A stretch of 64,000 bases of DNA. Source: Stieleria mannarensis (GTDB taxonomy: Bacteria > Planctomycetota > Planctomycetia > Pirellulales > Pirellulaceae). The DNA is taken from assembly GCF_014154935.1 (NCBI RefSeq), contig NZ_JACEHH010000028.1:60751-124750 (forward strand), written 5' to 3'. Numbering within the stretch: position 1 is the stretch's first letter; each line of letters begins with the position of its first letter. The translations under genes and the position numbers were made by a program. The notes beneath the pieces were generated by a model. The model was not told the DNA's origin, did not search any database, and worked only from the letters and a program-made list of their open reading frames with translations. Shown one piece after another: positions 15,586 to 24,136 of the stretch.

Positions 15586-17298
15586 ATGCTTTTACGACTT
15601 CTGCTACTAAGTGTTCTTGTGTGGTGGACCGGTTCGTCGACCATAGTACGCGCCGAAGAACTTCGCGGTAGCGAGGCGGTCGGTGTCATACGAATGGACG
15701 TGTTCGTCCGCAGCGACCGTGATTCCGCCGAAGCCGTCGATGCCTACTGTGGACAACTGAAACAACGGACCACTGGGCTTGAGATTCGAATCCATGACGT
15801 CTTGAAAGATAAATCGCAATTGTTGCGGTTGTACCAGCTGTCCAAGCGATCGGGACGGCCGACGCCGGTGCTGCCCGCGTTTTTTGTTTGCGACCGAATG
15901 TTTTTCGGGTTCGACGATGCGGTTCGAACCGGACCGGAAATCGAAAAACTGTTCACCGCCAATCTTTACACCCGCACGACTTGTCCCAAGTGCCAGAAAC
16001 TGAAATCGTTTCTACCGACGCTGAAGAAACGCTGGCCGGCGGTTCGGTTTGTCATTCATGATGTTGACCGCTCTGGGACAGCAAGGTCGGCATGGGAGGC
16101 GTTGTGTCGTAAAGCGGGCAGCCCGCCGGGATTGCCGACGATCGATTTCGCCGGACGCATCCTGATCGGATACCAGGGCGACGACGTTACGGGCGCGCAA
16201 CTGGACCAACTGATCAGAGACGTGTCCGGAGTGAAATCGGACGAACCGTTGGGTTGGACACGTCCTGAGGGCGCAGGCGATCGACTGGTGAGCGACGCCG
16301 ATCGCACGCTGAACGCCCAGGCAGCGTGGTGGTCGACCTTGGTGCTGCCGAGAGCGGTGTGGTTGCCGACGGTCTTACTGGCGGCGCAACCACCGCCGGG
16401 GGAGGATTCGGTGCAGTTGGATTCAGCGGACGCAGATTCCCAGGTGGATTCCCCGCCGGAGATCTCGCTGGACATGTTGGAGCTTCCCGATGAGGCCACT
16501 GCGGCGGAGACGGGGGCGAGCGAGGTGCCGTTGGAAGTGGTGACGAGCGACACGATCGATGTTCCGATGCTGGGGCCGCTGAGTGCCTCGGAGCTGGGCA
16601 TGCCGCTGTTCACGCTGGCGGTCGGTTTGATCGACGGGTTCAATCCCTGCGCAATGTGGGTGTTGGTGTTTTTGCTTTCGGTGTTGGTCAACATCAAGGA
16701 TCGACGCAAAATCCTGATCATCGCCGGTACGTTCGTCTTCATCAGCGGGCTGGCCTATTTCGCGTTCATGGCGGCTTGGCTGAGTCTGTTTTTATTGATC
16801 GGGATCGCCCGCCCGGTGCAGATCGCGTTGGGGTTGTTGGCGTTGTTCATCGGCGCGGTCAACGTCAAAGACTTTTTCGCGTTCAAGAAAGGGATTTCGC
16901 TGTCGATTCCCGAGTCGCGCAAGCCGGGGTTGTATCGCCGCGTCCGAGAGATCGTCGGTGCCAAGTACTTGACGGTAGCACTGGCCGGCGCCGTGGTCTT
17001 GGCGGTCATCGTCAACATGATTGAGCTGTTGTGTACCGCGGGACTGCCGGCGCTGTACACACAAGTGTTGACGATCCAGGAGTATCCGGCGTGGAAGAAC
17101 TATTCCTATCTGTTGCTTTACATCGTGGCCTACATGTTTGACGACGCGCTGCTGGTCACGGTGGTGGTCGCGACACTATCGCATCGCAGATTGCAGGAAC
17201 GCGAGGGGCGTTGGCTGAAGCTGCTCAGCGGTGCGGTCATCCTGTTGCTCGGTCTGGTCATGCTTCTTCGTCCTGCGTGGTTGCAACTTGGGTCGTAA
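15586..17298 (+). CDS. thioredoxin/glutaredoxin-like domain fused to DsbD-like membrane domain
   Basis: This 570-residue protein starts with a signal peptide (LLRLLLLSVLVWWTGSSTIVRAEE). Two thioredoxin-like stretches follow; the second has a CxxC (TRTTCPKCQKL, near residue 130) and a typical cis-Pro region (GLPTIDFAGRILIGYQG). An acidic linker of about 100 residues leads to a six-helix C-terminal domain with the paired cysteines of DsbD/CcdA type: GFNPCAMWVLVFLLS and IELLCTAGLPALY. It probably carries reducing equivalents across the membrane to periplasmic thiols, for example for cytochrome c maturation. The fusion places the redox domain before the membrane part, opposite to the C-terminal domain of classical DsbD. 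Confidence 0.82.
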   Translation: MLLRLLLLSVLVWWTGSSTIVRAEELRGSEAVGVIRMDVFVRSDRDSAEAVDAYCGQLKQRTTGLEIRIHDVLKDKSQLLRLYQLSKRSGRPTPVLPAFFVCDRMFFGFDDAVRTGPEIEKLFTANLYTRTTCPKCQKLKSFLPTLKKRWPAVRFVIHDVDRSGTARSAWEALCRKAGSPPGLPTIDFAGRILIGYQGDDVTGAQLDQLIRDVSGVKSDEPLGWTRPEGAGDRLVSDADRTLNAQAAWWSTLVLPRAVWLPTVLLAAQPPPGEDSVQLDSADADSQVDSPPEISLDMLELPDEATAAETGASEVPLEVVTSDTIDVPMLGPLSASELGMPLFTLAVGLIDGFNPCAMWVLVFLLSVLVNIKDRRKILIIAGTFVFISGLAYFAFMAAWLSLFLLIGIARPVQIALGLLALFIGAVNVKDFFAFKKGISLSIPESRKPGLYRRVREIVGAKYLTVALAGAVVLAVIVNMIELLCTAGLPALYTQVLTIQEYPAWKNYSYLLLYIVAYMFDDALLVTVVVATLSHRRLQEREGRWLKLLSGAVILLLGLVMLLRPAWLQLGS

Positions 17299-17446
17299 AA
17301 CCAACGTGCGGCAAATCGACGTCCCGCCTGAGCCTTGCGCTCTTTTTGGGGGTGTGCGATCGGGCGTTGTACGATGAAGAGTTGGGGGGGCTGCTACTCT
17401 GTCCGGCTGTTGTGTGCTGTCGTGGGGGTGAGGGTCGGGAAGGGAT

Positions 17447-17478
17447 GACAGAATGAATCGGGGCAGAATGAATCGGGG
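17447..17478 (+). repeat. dispersed repeat D, copy 1
   Basis: GACAGAATGAATCGGGGCAG and then AATGAATCGGGG form a doubled CAGAATGA-AATCGGGG motif. Related copies lie at 37688-37713, 51711-51736 and 51818-51843. Confidence 0.7.
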
Positions 17479-17483
17479 CTTGT

Positions 17484-17511
17484 CCGCAACCGGCGCCATG
17501 GCCGGTTGCGG
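17484..17511. repeat. perfect hairpin between converging genes
   Basis: An 11-bp perfect stem, CCGCAACCGGC / GCCGGTTGCGG, closes a 6-base loop. It sits between the stops of the DsbD-like gene (+) and the TPR-like gene (-). There is no T-run, so a bidirectional termination or mRNA-end-protection role is only inferred. Confidence 0.65.
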
Positions 17512-17525
17512 TAAGCGGTCTGCTG

Positions 17526-18146
17526 TCAATCGTTCCGCGAATGCGTCGTGGAGCGACGGGTAACTGGATCAGTCGGGCGGCTGAGTTCCCCTGCAGCGAG
17601 AGTCACCCCATGTGACTGGATGGCAATCGGGAACACTCCGGGGGCGAAATCGATCGGGACCGAGCAGTTTGGTGGCTCGATGTGATTCAATTTCCAATCC
17701 AGCCGTCTCCAGAACGACAGCCCGGAAGCCCAGCGTTTAATCGCCGATCGGATCTGGATCGCCGGCAACGCGTCGCGGTTGTTCAAGTTTCCCAACACGT
17801 CGATCGCACCGCTGGGAAGGTTGCCCAACAGCAGTGCGGTGGCGTAATTGATCAGCAAGGTGTCGTCGGCGTCGCGGCGACAGATCGTGGTTCCGGGGCA
17901 AAGCACCATGCCGCGAAAGATTCGAATGGCCTCGTCGGTGTGGCCGATCCGCATCGCGAGCACGCCAAGGCAGCTTAGGTTCCCGGGGGAGCGTGGCATC
18001 GTCCGCAGGGCGTCATAGGCCGCGGCGTAATTTCCGTTTTGAATCTGTTGGCTGATGCGATCGGGAAGTGTATCGGCCGAGGGTGAGGGGGCGGCGTGGT
18101 TGACGGCCGATTCGATGACGGGATTGGATGTTTTTGAGTTTGACAT
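17526..18146 (-). CDS. hypothetical TPR-like protein
   Basis: This 206-residue cytoplasmic protein has repeat-like helices around 30-135: ISQQIQNGNYAAAYDALRTMP, LSCLGVLAMRIGHTDEAIRIFRGM and LLINYATALLLGNLPSGAIDVL. The A-Y-A and G-x-x-x-A-I positions fit degenerate tetratricopeptide repeats. The C-terminal third is not recognised. I use the ATG at 18146 (MSNSKTSN) rather than the in-frame codon at 18173. It lies 105 bases after a small membrane protein in the same direction. A protein-interaction or secretion-chaperone role is plausible but not shown. Confidence 0.65.
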   Translation of the reverse strand: MSNSKTSNPVIESAVNHAAPSPSADTLPDRISQQIQNGNYAAAYDALRTMPRSPGNLSCLGVLAMRIGHTDEAIRIFRGMVLCPGTTICRRDADDTLLINYATALLLGNLPSGAIDVLGNLNNRDALPAIQIRSAIKRWASGLSFWRRLDWKLNHIEPPNCSVPIDFAPGVFPIAIQSHGVTLAAGELSRPTDPVTRRSTTHSRND

Positions 18147-18251
18147 AGGGATCTCGTTGCAGACCGGTGGCACGATGCGTGCGGATCACCGGAGCGTTGG
18201 GCGGAAAGAGTTGCAGAAACAAATGGGCGTGACGGACCGACGTCGTCGCGC

Positions 18252-18608
18252 CTAGATCTGCAAACGAACTCCGCATGCGACGAGAGAGAATGGGGCGGGC
18301 GGTGTGTTGGATGGACCCAACACTCGGCCGCAGCGTTCCACCGCGCCAGAACCAACCCGATCGGCATTGAGGAAAGCCGTCGCGGTCGGCTGGAGCGGTT
18401 GGGAGCCCTCGCCACCGACCCTGCTGATCGACTCGGACGGCAGGGCCGGTTGGTCCAGTGCCGCCACGACCAGCGAGGTCGGATGGTGGTCGTCTGGCAG
18501 CAACGCCGCCCAGGGCGTTGCGAAGATGCCGCCGCAAAAGCCGACGAAGACACCCCACAGGAGTGTCTGGCGGAGAACAGATTCCGCGATGCGTCGGCGA
18601 AAATTCAT
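18252..18608 (-). CDS. small exported or membrane-anchored hypothetical protein
   Basis: This 118-residue protein has a basic start (MNFRRRIAESVLRQ) and one hydrophobic helix (LLWGVFVGFCGGIFATPWAALL), giving a signal peptide or an uncleaved anchor. The rest is low in structure (SLVVAALDQPALPSESIS). No family is recognised. The ATG at 18608 is preferred over an in-frame start 17 codons upstream because the basic-hydrophobic pattern begins there. It is probably co-transcribed with the TPR-like gene. Confidence 0.5.
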   Translation of the reverse strand: MNFRRRIAESVLRQTLLWGVFVGFCGGIFATPWAALLPDDHHPTSLVVAALDQPALPSESISRVGGEGSQPLQPTATAFLNADRVGSGAVERCGRVLGPSNTPPAPFSLVACGVRLQI

Positions 18609-18714
18609 CAGGGGCGATCCAAAGAAAAATACACTGGCGGAATGATGATCACATTGCAACGCCGTCAGTCAAGGGCTGTGCGGCGAATGCGAATCAATTC
18701 GGCCGCCCGGTGCG

Positions 18715-19449
18715 TCAAACGCCCACCGTCTGGCGCCAGGTCTTGGCCATCAGCTGGTGTCCAAGTTGCGTGGGGTGCACGCCGTCGCCGGCAAGCGATT
18801 CGGGTTCGGTTCCCTCGGCAACCGCCTGGTCGAACATGGATTGAAAGGGGACCCAGATGGCGCCGGCATTCTGTGCGACTTGTTTGGCATACTGGCGGCG
18901 GACGTCGAATTCGGGGAACCACTTGTCTTTGTTTTCTTTCACCGTTCCGCTCATCAACACGAACGGCTCACAAATTGCAAAGGTCGTCTTCGGAAGCGCG
19001 TCCCGCGTCCGCTCCAGCAACGCGGCAAAACCGTCGCGATAGGTTTCCGACGTTCCGTCGTAGCGACCGTTAAGCATGTGCCAGATGTCGTTGACTCCGA
19101 TCAGGATGCTTAGGATCTTGGGTTTGATGTCGATGCAGTCTTGTTGCCAGCGGCGGTCCAGGTCGGGAACTTTGTTGCCGGAGATCCCGCGGTTGTGGAT
19201 CTGCAGGTCCAGGTCGGGGTAATCCTGATGCAACGATTCGGCGATGAATTTGGGGTATCCGCGTCCGAGGCCCTCGTTGGCAACGGGCGATTTTCTATTC
19301 CGCCCGGCATCGGTGATCGAATCGCCTTGGAACAGAATCACGTCGCCTTGGGACAAGGTAAGTTTCTCGGCGGCAAACAGAGGGGACGGGGTCAGGCAGG
19401 CAACGGTACCCGCCGAAGCGGCGGCGGACAAAAACACGCGGCGTTTCAT
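18715..19449 (-). CDS. SGNH/GDSL hydrolase, exported
   Basis: This 244-residue protein has a signal sequence (MKRRVFLSAAASAGTVACL...LFAAE) and all four SGNH blocks: the nucleophile in FQGDSITDAGRN, Gly in NRGISGNKV, Asn in LIGVNDIWH, and the Asp/His pair in GDGVHPTQLGH. It is a periplasmic or outer-face esterase of the rhamnogalacturonan acetylesterase-like type. Such enzymes are abundant in planctomycetes that degrade algal polysaccharides. It is monocistronic as far as can be seen. The substrate, probably an acetylated glycan, is inferred. Confidence 0.9.
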   Translation of the reverse strand: MKRRVFLSAAASAGTVACLTPSPLFAAEKLTLSQGDVILFQGDSITDAGRNRKSPVANEGLGRGYPKFIAESLHQDYPDLDLQIHNRGISGNKVPDLDRRWQQDCIDIKPKILSILIGVNDIWHMLNGRYDGTSETYRDGFAALLERTRDALPKTTFAICEPFVLMSGTVKENKDKWFPEFDVRRQYAKQVAQNAGAIWVPFQSMFDQAVAEGTEPESLAGDGVHPTQLGHQLMAKTWRQTVGV

Positions 19450-19792
19450 GATGGATTTGGCAAGAAGTTGAGGGAAGGGAACGGTTGATCAGACCAGTGT
19501 GACATGCAGGTGGTGTTGCTTTCTGCGATTGCCACCCGGGCGTCCCGCAAAGTGTAACCGCTGGCCGGGCGTCACGCATGAAAGCTTTGACGTAGCGACG
19601 TTCGATGCGAGCGTGGAAAAACCCAAGGACCCGGCTTCTGGCGAAGGTAGCTACGTTTGACCGGCGATTCACGATGTTTCTTGTGCAAAATGGCGCTGTT
19701 CAGCTAAGTTTCGCTTCGCAGAAACCTGCTGACAGGAGGCTCAGGTGTGTAAACTGGGCGGCCTTGCTGGACATCAACACGGGGGCCACTTG
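19450..19792. other. intergenic region holding dispersed repeat A
   Basis: No gene was found. About 117 of these bases are repeat A (19590-19706), which ends roughly 85 bases before the glycosyltransferase start. Confidence 0.6.
19590..19706 (+). repeat. dispersed repeat A, copy 1
   Basis: The sequence from CGTAGCGACGTTCGATGCGA to GGCGCTGTTCAGCTAA matches 43034-43154 over about 115 bases with roughly 85% identity by eye. It includes GGCTTCTGGCGAAGGTAGCT at its centre. Confidence 0.8.
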
Positions 19793-21085
19793 GTGAGTAA
19801 GATCGGGATCGCGACGTTTTCATCGCCGGGGCACATCAACCCGTCGATCACGCTGGCAACTGAGTTAGATCGGCGGGGGCACGAAGTCACGTTCTACACG
19901 CTGGTCAACGGCGTGGAGAAGATCCGGGCGGCCGGCTTTCGCGTGCGACCCTATGGTTTGGACGACTTGGGAGCGGACGCGATCGAGGAAAGCTATCGCC
20001 AGCTGGGGAACCTGGCCGGGTTGGCTGCGGTGCGTTTCACCGTTGAATTGCTAAAGCGTCGCATCACCGTCGGGCTGCGTGACCTGCCGGTGTGTTTCGA
20101 AGCGGATCAAATCGACGGGTTGATCATTGATCAAGTCGTGCCCGCCGGAGCGGTGGTCGCCCGAGCCGAACAGATCCCTTACGTGACGTTGTCAAACGCA
20201 CTGCCGTTGAATCTGGACGCCATCGTCCCCCCGGTATTCAGCAATCTTGGCCCGGGGCGTGGTCCGCTGGGGCGGATTGCGATCGGAATGCTGAACGGAT
20301 TGCAGAATCGTTTGGCAACGCCACTGTTGGCCATCGCCAACCGATACCAGCGGCAGAACGGATTGCCCCGATACAACACGGTGTCGGAAATGGGGTCCGA
20401 TCTAGCCCAAGTGGTTCAACTACCGGCGGCACTGGATTTTCCCCGCCGTCAGATCGAGCCGAGTTTTCACTACACAGGCCCGTTCCACAATCGCAATTCA
20501 CGGCCTCCGGTGGAGTTTCCTTGGGAGCGGTTGTCGGACGATGTCCCGTTGATCTACGCATCGATGGGAACATTGCAAAACCAGATCCGTCACGTGTTCG
20601 AGACGATTGCGGAGGCTTGTCGAGAGTTACCGGTGCAGCTGGTCCTCTCGCTCGGTGGCGGTGACAACGCCGACGACTTCGCAGCACTGCCGGGCGATCC
20701 GATCGTCGTCGACTACGCCCCGCAGTTGGAACTGCTGCAGAGGGCCTCGGTGTGCATCACGCACGCGGGACTGAACACGGCGCTGGAGTCCATCGCCCAT
20801 GGAGTCCCGATGTTGGCAATTCCGATCACCAATGACCAGCCGGGCGTCGCCGCAAGGATCCGGCACCACGGTCTGGGCCAGGTGATCGGCCTGAACAAGC
20901 TGACCGCCGGCAAGATCCGCGAGGGGCTGCAAACGTTGTTGCAAAACCCGCTGTACACCGAAAACGCGAAGACATTTCAGCGGACCATTGCATCGACAGA
21001 CGGAGTCGGCCAGGCGGCCAGCATCATCGAAACGGTGCTTGGAGATGGGACGAACCGGCCTATCGCCGCGACTGCGGGGGAGTGA
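19793..21085 (+). CDS. GT1-family glycosyltransferase (MGT / zeaxanthin glucosyltransferase-like)
   Basis: This 430-residue cytoplasmic enzyme has the GT-B layout. The N-terminal acceptor domain begins IGIATFSSPGHINPSITLATEL with the catalytic His in PGHINP; the C-terminal donor domain has LIYASMGTLQN and the sugar-nucleotide block THAGLNTALESIAHGVPMLA followed by DQPGVAARI. These features point to a UDP-sugar transferase acting on a lipid or carotenoid, such as CrtX. The GTG at 19793 matches the start of the conserved fold; the upstream open stretch is repeat-derived. No carotenoid genes are adjacent, so the acceptor is unknown. Confidence 0.85.
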   Translation: MSKIGIATFSSPGHINPSITLATELDRRGHEVTFYTLVNGVEKIRAAGFRVRPYGLDDLGADAIEESYRQLGNLAGLAAVRFTVELLKRRITVGLRDLPVCFEADQIDGLIIDQVVPAGAVVARAEQIPYVTLSNALPLNLDAIVPPVFSNLGPGRGPLGRIAIGMLNGLQNRLATPLLAIANRYQRQNGLPRYNTVSEMGSDLAQVVQLPAALDFPRRQIEPSFHYTGPFHNRNSRPPVEFPWERLSDDVPLIYASMGTLQNQIRHVFETIAEACRELPVQLVLSLGGGDNADDFAALPGDPIVVDYAPQLELLQRASVCITHAGLNTALESIAHGVPMLAIPITNDQPGVAARIRHHGLGQVIGLNKLTAGKIREGLQTLLQNPLYTENAKTFQRTIASTDGVGQAASIIETVLGDGTNRPIAATAGE

Positions 21086-21299
21086 CACTGGATCTGGCGG
21101 TCGGCTCAATCCCAAGCGGCGAAGCGGGGGCGGCGATCGAGCGGCCGCTTAGGAAAAATAGGCCGACCAGGCCTTGATGGGGTCGATCTGACGACGTTCT
21201 TTTCGTTGCTTGGTTGTGTTTTCTGTTAGAATGTTGGTCCCAAAGTGGCCTGAATAGGCTTTCGTGTGTCGAGCGTGAACGCAACAAGGGAGATGGACA

Positions 21300-21929
21300 G
21301 TGAGTCGGCGGACCCTCTTAATCCTCGCGAGTGTGGTTGTTATTCTGCTTCCAATGGGCACGTCGTTCGCGGAGGAGAATCTCCCGGAGACGCAGTCTTC
21401 CGATAGTCAGCTTGCCAGCGAGCTGGACCAACATGCGACCGATATCCGGTCGATTGATCGACGGTACCAGGACGCGCGGACCCGCTTGGAGGAATCGTAC
21501 ATCGAAGAACGAAAGGCACTTCGCGAATCGCTGATGAAGCGGTTGGGCAAGCGAAAGAAGGCCCACATGGAACAAGGGGAACTGGACAGCGCCGTTACCC
21601 TTCGCGATCACATGGAACGCATCGGAGCGACCGAAATCGTTCCCCCGAATCGGCAGTCAACGAAACAGACTCTTTCCACGGTTGCCGGAGACAAAGCCAT
21701 CTTGGGGACATGGCGTTGGAACAACGGTGTCGACATCAAGAATCTTGACCACGGACAAACCAACGGAGCCGGGACTTGGCGGTTGATTGATCCTGAAAAA
21801 GGAACCTACGAATTTCGCTGGAAACGGATTCCGCCGGATCGCGTCTCGCTTTCACCCAATGGGCGCGTCTTGGAAGGCACCAAGGCTCACGATCCGAGTT
21901 TTCGGGTGTGGGCCGTTCGCATCGATTGA
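21300..21929 (+). CDS. secreted coiled-coil protein with C-terminal beta domain
   Basis: This 209-residue protein starts at a GTG with GGGAGA 6-12 bases upstream. A signal peptide (RRTLLILASVVVILLPMGTSFAEE) is followed by a charged coiled coil at about 40-110 (YQDARTRLEESYIEERKALRESLMKRLGKR). The last 80 residues form a small beta domain (ILGTWRWNNGVDIK, GTYEFRWKRIPPDRVSLSPNGRVLEG, FRVWAVRID), a W-x-W-NG pattern that recurs in planctomycete exported proteins. No function is known. It converges with the photolyase; the stops are 8 bases apart. Confidence 0.75.
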   Translation: MSRRTLLILASVVVILLPMGTSFAEENLPETQSSDSQLASELDQHATDIRSIDRRYQDARTRLEESYIEERKALRESLMKRLGKRKKAHMEQGELDSAVTLRDHMERIGATEIVPPNRQSTKQTLSTVAGDKAILGTWRWNNGVDIKNLDHGQTNGAGTWRLIDPEKGTYEFRWKRIPPDRVSLSPNGRVLEGTKAHDPSFRVWAVRID

Positions 21930-21936
21930 AACGGAA

Positions 21937-23328
21937 TCACGATTCGGAGAGTGTTTCACAGCGTTTGTTGACCCGGCGGACGTACTGGTCGGGGTCCGCC
22001 TTGCGCTCCAGTCCCGATCGCGTCATCGTGCGGACTTTTCCGAAGACGTCCCGTTCCCCGAAAGCGCGGTCGTGATTGCCGAAGATCCAGGCGACGTTGG
22101 CAAAGCTATTGGCATCGCGACCGTCCAGAAAATACTTGTTGTTCAATGTTAACGCGACTCGGTGCGCGTACTCCGGCGTGTTGGTCCACGCCAAGATTTG
22201 CTTGCCCCAATACATCCGCATGTGATTGTGCATGTACCCGGTGCAACGCATCTCGCGCATCGCGGCGTTCCAGTAGTCATCGTGTGTTTCAGCATTTTCG
22301 AGTTCCGAAAACGTGTAGTGGTGTTCGCGGGGGTCGTCGCGATGGTGCTCAAGCGTCTCGGTTGCCCAATCCGGCAGGCATGAAAACGAATCGTAGTCTT
22401 CAGTGAAGTTAGTGAAGTTCTGTGACAACTCACGTCGAACCAATAGCTCTTCCAGGTACGATTCTCGATCGCTCTGAGTCCCCGCGGAAGTGTTTTGGAT
22501 TTTCAGTGCGATCGCCAGCGGAGAGATTTGGCCGAAGTGCAGGTAGGGGCTCATGTAAGACAGCGATTGAAGTTCCGGACGACTTCGATCGTCTTCGTAT
22601 TGACTCAATTTGTCTTCGATGAATCGCTCCAGTCTCGCGTTGGCCTGCGACGTTCCGCCCCGAAACAATTCGGGCACGGCCGGAACGCTTCGGTCAACCT
22701 GGAACTTTCCAGCTTCGGAATCCAACTCCGCTACGTCTTCTCCCTGAACGGAAACGTTCATGGAGTCTTTCTCGATCGGAGTGGTTGACAATTCGACCAG
22801 GAATTCGTCCAGGTGATCGTGGAGTTTGGGCCGGAGGGTGCGTGCGGCGTACTCTCGGTGAACCGACACCAGATCGACAGGAACGATGGCGTCGGATTCC
22901 ACTTGCACCACCTGACACGGTGCTTCGGACGCGACGGATTGCCTCCAGGATCTCTGATGCCGCAAATAGCCTCGATCGCAGACGACGAGTGAAGCGTTTC
23001 GGGCGACGCCACAGACGACGTCGGTGGGATTTCCGCAACGAACAACCAGTTTGATCCCGCGGGTCTGTAGTTCAGTCTGAGTTTGCCGAAGCCCCTCTAT
23101 CATGAAGGTCGCCTGACGCAGGGTGAGTTGTTCGTCATCATCGGCGATCACGAAAAGAACGAGCAGTCGTTGCTGGATCTCGTTGGCACGACGGATCGCA
23201 AACTCCAAGGCGTGATTGCACTGGGCACGCTGACTCTGCTCCATCCAGTACAGCACATAGTCACCCTGGCAAACGTCGCGGTCGTTGAGGTGGTTGATCC
23301 GTTGCGGCTGAATGAGCTGAGTTGCCAT
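21937..23328 (-). CDS. phr: class II deoxyribodipyrimidine photolyase
   Basis: This 463-residue flavoprotein repairs cyclobutane pyrimidine dimers with light. The N-terminal Rossmann-like antenna domain starts DYVLYWMEQSQRAQCNHALEFAI, the class II form. The helical FAD domain includes LSYMSPYLHFGQISPLAIAL, EELLVRRELSQNFTNF, HDDYWNAAMREMRCTGYMHNHMRMYWGKQIL and LNNKYFLDGRDANSFANVAWIFGNHDRAFGERDVFGKVRTM; the last region holds the class II substrate-binding signature. The start at 23328 gives the usual family length. The gene stands alone; UV repair fits a surface-water organism. Confidence 0.95.
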   Translation of the reverse strand: MATQLIQPQRINHLNDRDVCQGDYVLYWMEQSQRAQCNHALEFAIRRANEIQQRLLVLFVIADDDEQLTLRQATFMIEGLRQTQTELQTRGIKLVVRCGNPTDVVCGVARNASLVVCDRGYLRHQRSWRQSVASEAPCQVVQVESDAIVPVDLVSVHREYAARTLRPKLHDHLDEFLVELSTTPIEKDSMNVSVQGEDVAELDSEAGKFQVDRSVPAVPELFRGGTSQANARLERFIEDKLSQYEDDRSRPELQSLSYMSPYLHFGQISPLAIALKIQNTSAGTQSDRESYLEELLVRRELSQNFTNFTEDYDSFSCLPDWATETLEHHRDDPREHHYTFSELENAETHDDYWNAAMREMRCTGYMHNHMRMYWGKQILAWTNTPEYAHRVALTLNNKYFLDGRDANSFANVAWIFGNHDRAFGERDVFGKVRTMTRSGLERKADPDQYVRRVNKRCETLSES

Positions 23329-23686
23329 GGGCGGGTGAACTGGTGATGGTGGTGGTCGAAGCGGGGAACACATCGTGGAAGTCGAAAGACGTTCGGCGAT
23401 GCAAACATCGCGCCAACCGGCGCCCACTTGATCCGTTGATGGATGTGTCGCCCGTTTAACCGGCATTTGGTCGGTAAGCGGTCAACGCGACAGGGTTTCG
23501 TTCAACCGTCCGCAACGAAACTGTCGTCCGACATGGTCGTGTTTTGCCGAGCGTTACGATCGCGATAGCGGTTGCTCCCGCGGTTTCTCCAACGCCAGGT
23601 CCAGACGATTTCGAATTGGCACGGTCTTCGCAAAGGAACCCTACCGGTTTTCGATTGCAAACTCTGATTTCCTAGGGAGAAACTTC
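23329..23686. other. intergenic region with sigma-54-like promoter
   Basis: No gene was found between the divergent photolyase and GlsB-like genes. The only recognisable element is the -24/-12 match at 23616-23632. Confidence 0.5.
23616..23632 (+). promoter_or_regulatory. sigma-54-like promoter for the GlsB-family gene
   Basis: TTGGCACGGTCTTCGCA has GG and GC ten bases apart and one mismatch in the -12 element. Transcription would begin near 23643, about 44 bases before the ATG. Confidence 0.5.
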
Positions 23687-23944
23687 ATGCTGATTCCCAT
23701 CATTGGCTGGATCCTATTTGGTCTGATCGTCGGTCTTCTTGCCCGCTTGGCATATCCCGGGCGTCAGGACATCGGGCTGTTGCGAACGACCTTGTTGGGG
23801 ATCGTCGGCTCGTTTGTCGGAGGCTTCTTGGGGTACCTGCTATTTGGCGGAAACGCATTCCAAGCGAGTGGATGGATCGGATCGATCCTCGGTGCCGTGC
23901 TGGTACTGGCCATCGCAACCCGACGAGGCCACATCGCGGGGTAA
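23687..23944 (+). CDS. GlsB/YeaQ/YmgE family small membrane protein
   Basis: This 85-residue protein has three hydrophobic segments and the transglycosylase-associated family pattern: GWILFGLIVGLLARLAYPGRQ, then LLGIVGSFVGGFLGYLLFGG and SILGAVLVLAIATRRG. Members are inner-membrane proteins induced by general or envelope stress; the biochemical role is unknown. GGGAGAAACTTC precedes the ATG, a good Shine-Dalgarno. A sigma-54-like promoter lies upstream, which would make expression depend on an activator. Confidence 0.9.
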   Translation: MLIPIIGWILFGLIVGLLARLAYPGRQDIGLLRTTLLGIVGSFVGGFLGYLLFGGNAFQASGWIGSILGAVLVLAIATRRGHIAG

Positions 23945-23952
23945 TCGTCACA

Positions 23953-24030
23953 TTGTAGAACCGCTGTCCCCGGCTGTTCCCCGTGACCGCCCCGCGGTCA
24001 GAGGACAACGCGGCTCAGCTGCAAGCAGCC
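23953..24030 (+). repeat. degenerate single copy of the 117-bp palindromic repeat
   Basis: TGTAGAACCGCTGTCCCCGG then CTGTTCCCCGTGACCGCCCC match the first half of the tandem unit at 32251-32529. The second half is decayed (GAGGACAACGCGGCTCAGCT). It follows directly on the GlsB-like gene. Confidence 0.55.
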
Positions 24031-24136
24031 AACGAAACACTTTGGAACAAAGGTCCGACACTGCTGGCCAATGAAGAACCGCTGTCCTTTGCCGGCCGCG
24101 GAGCGCGCAACCACGACGATCTTCTCAACTGTCTTC

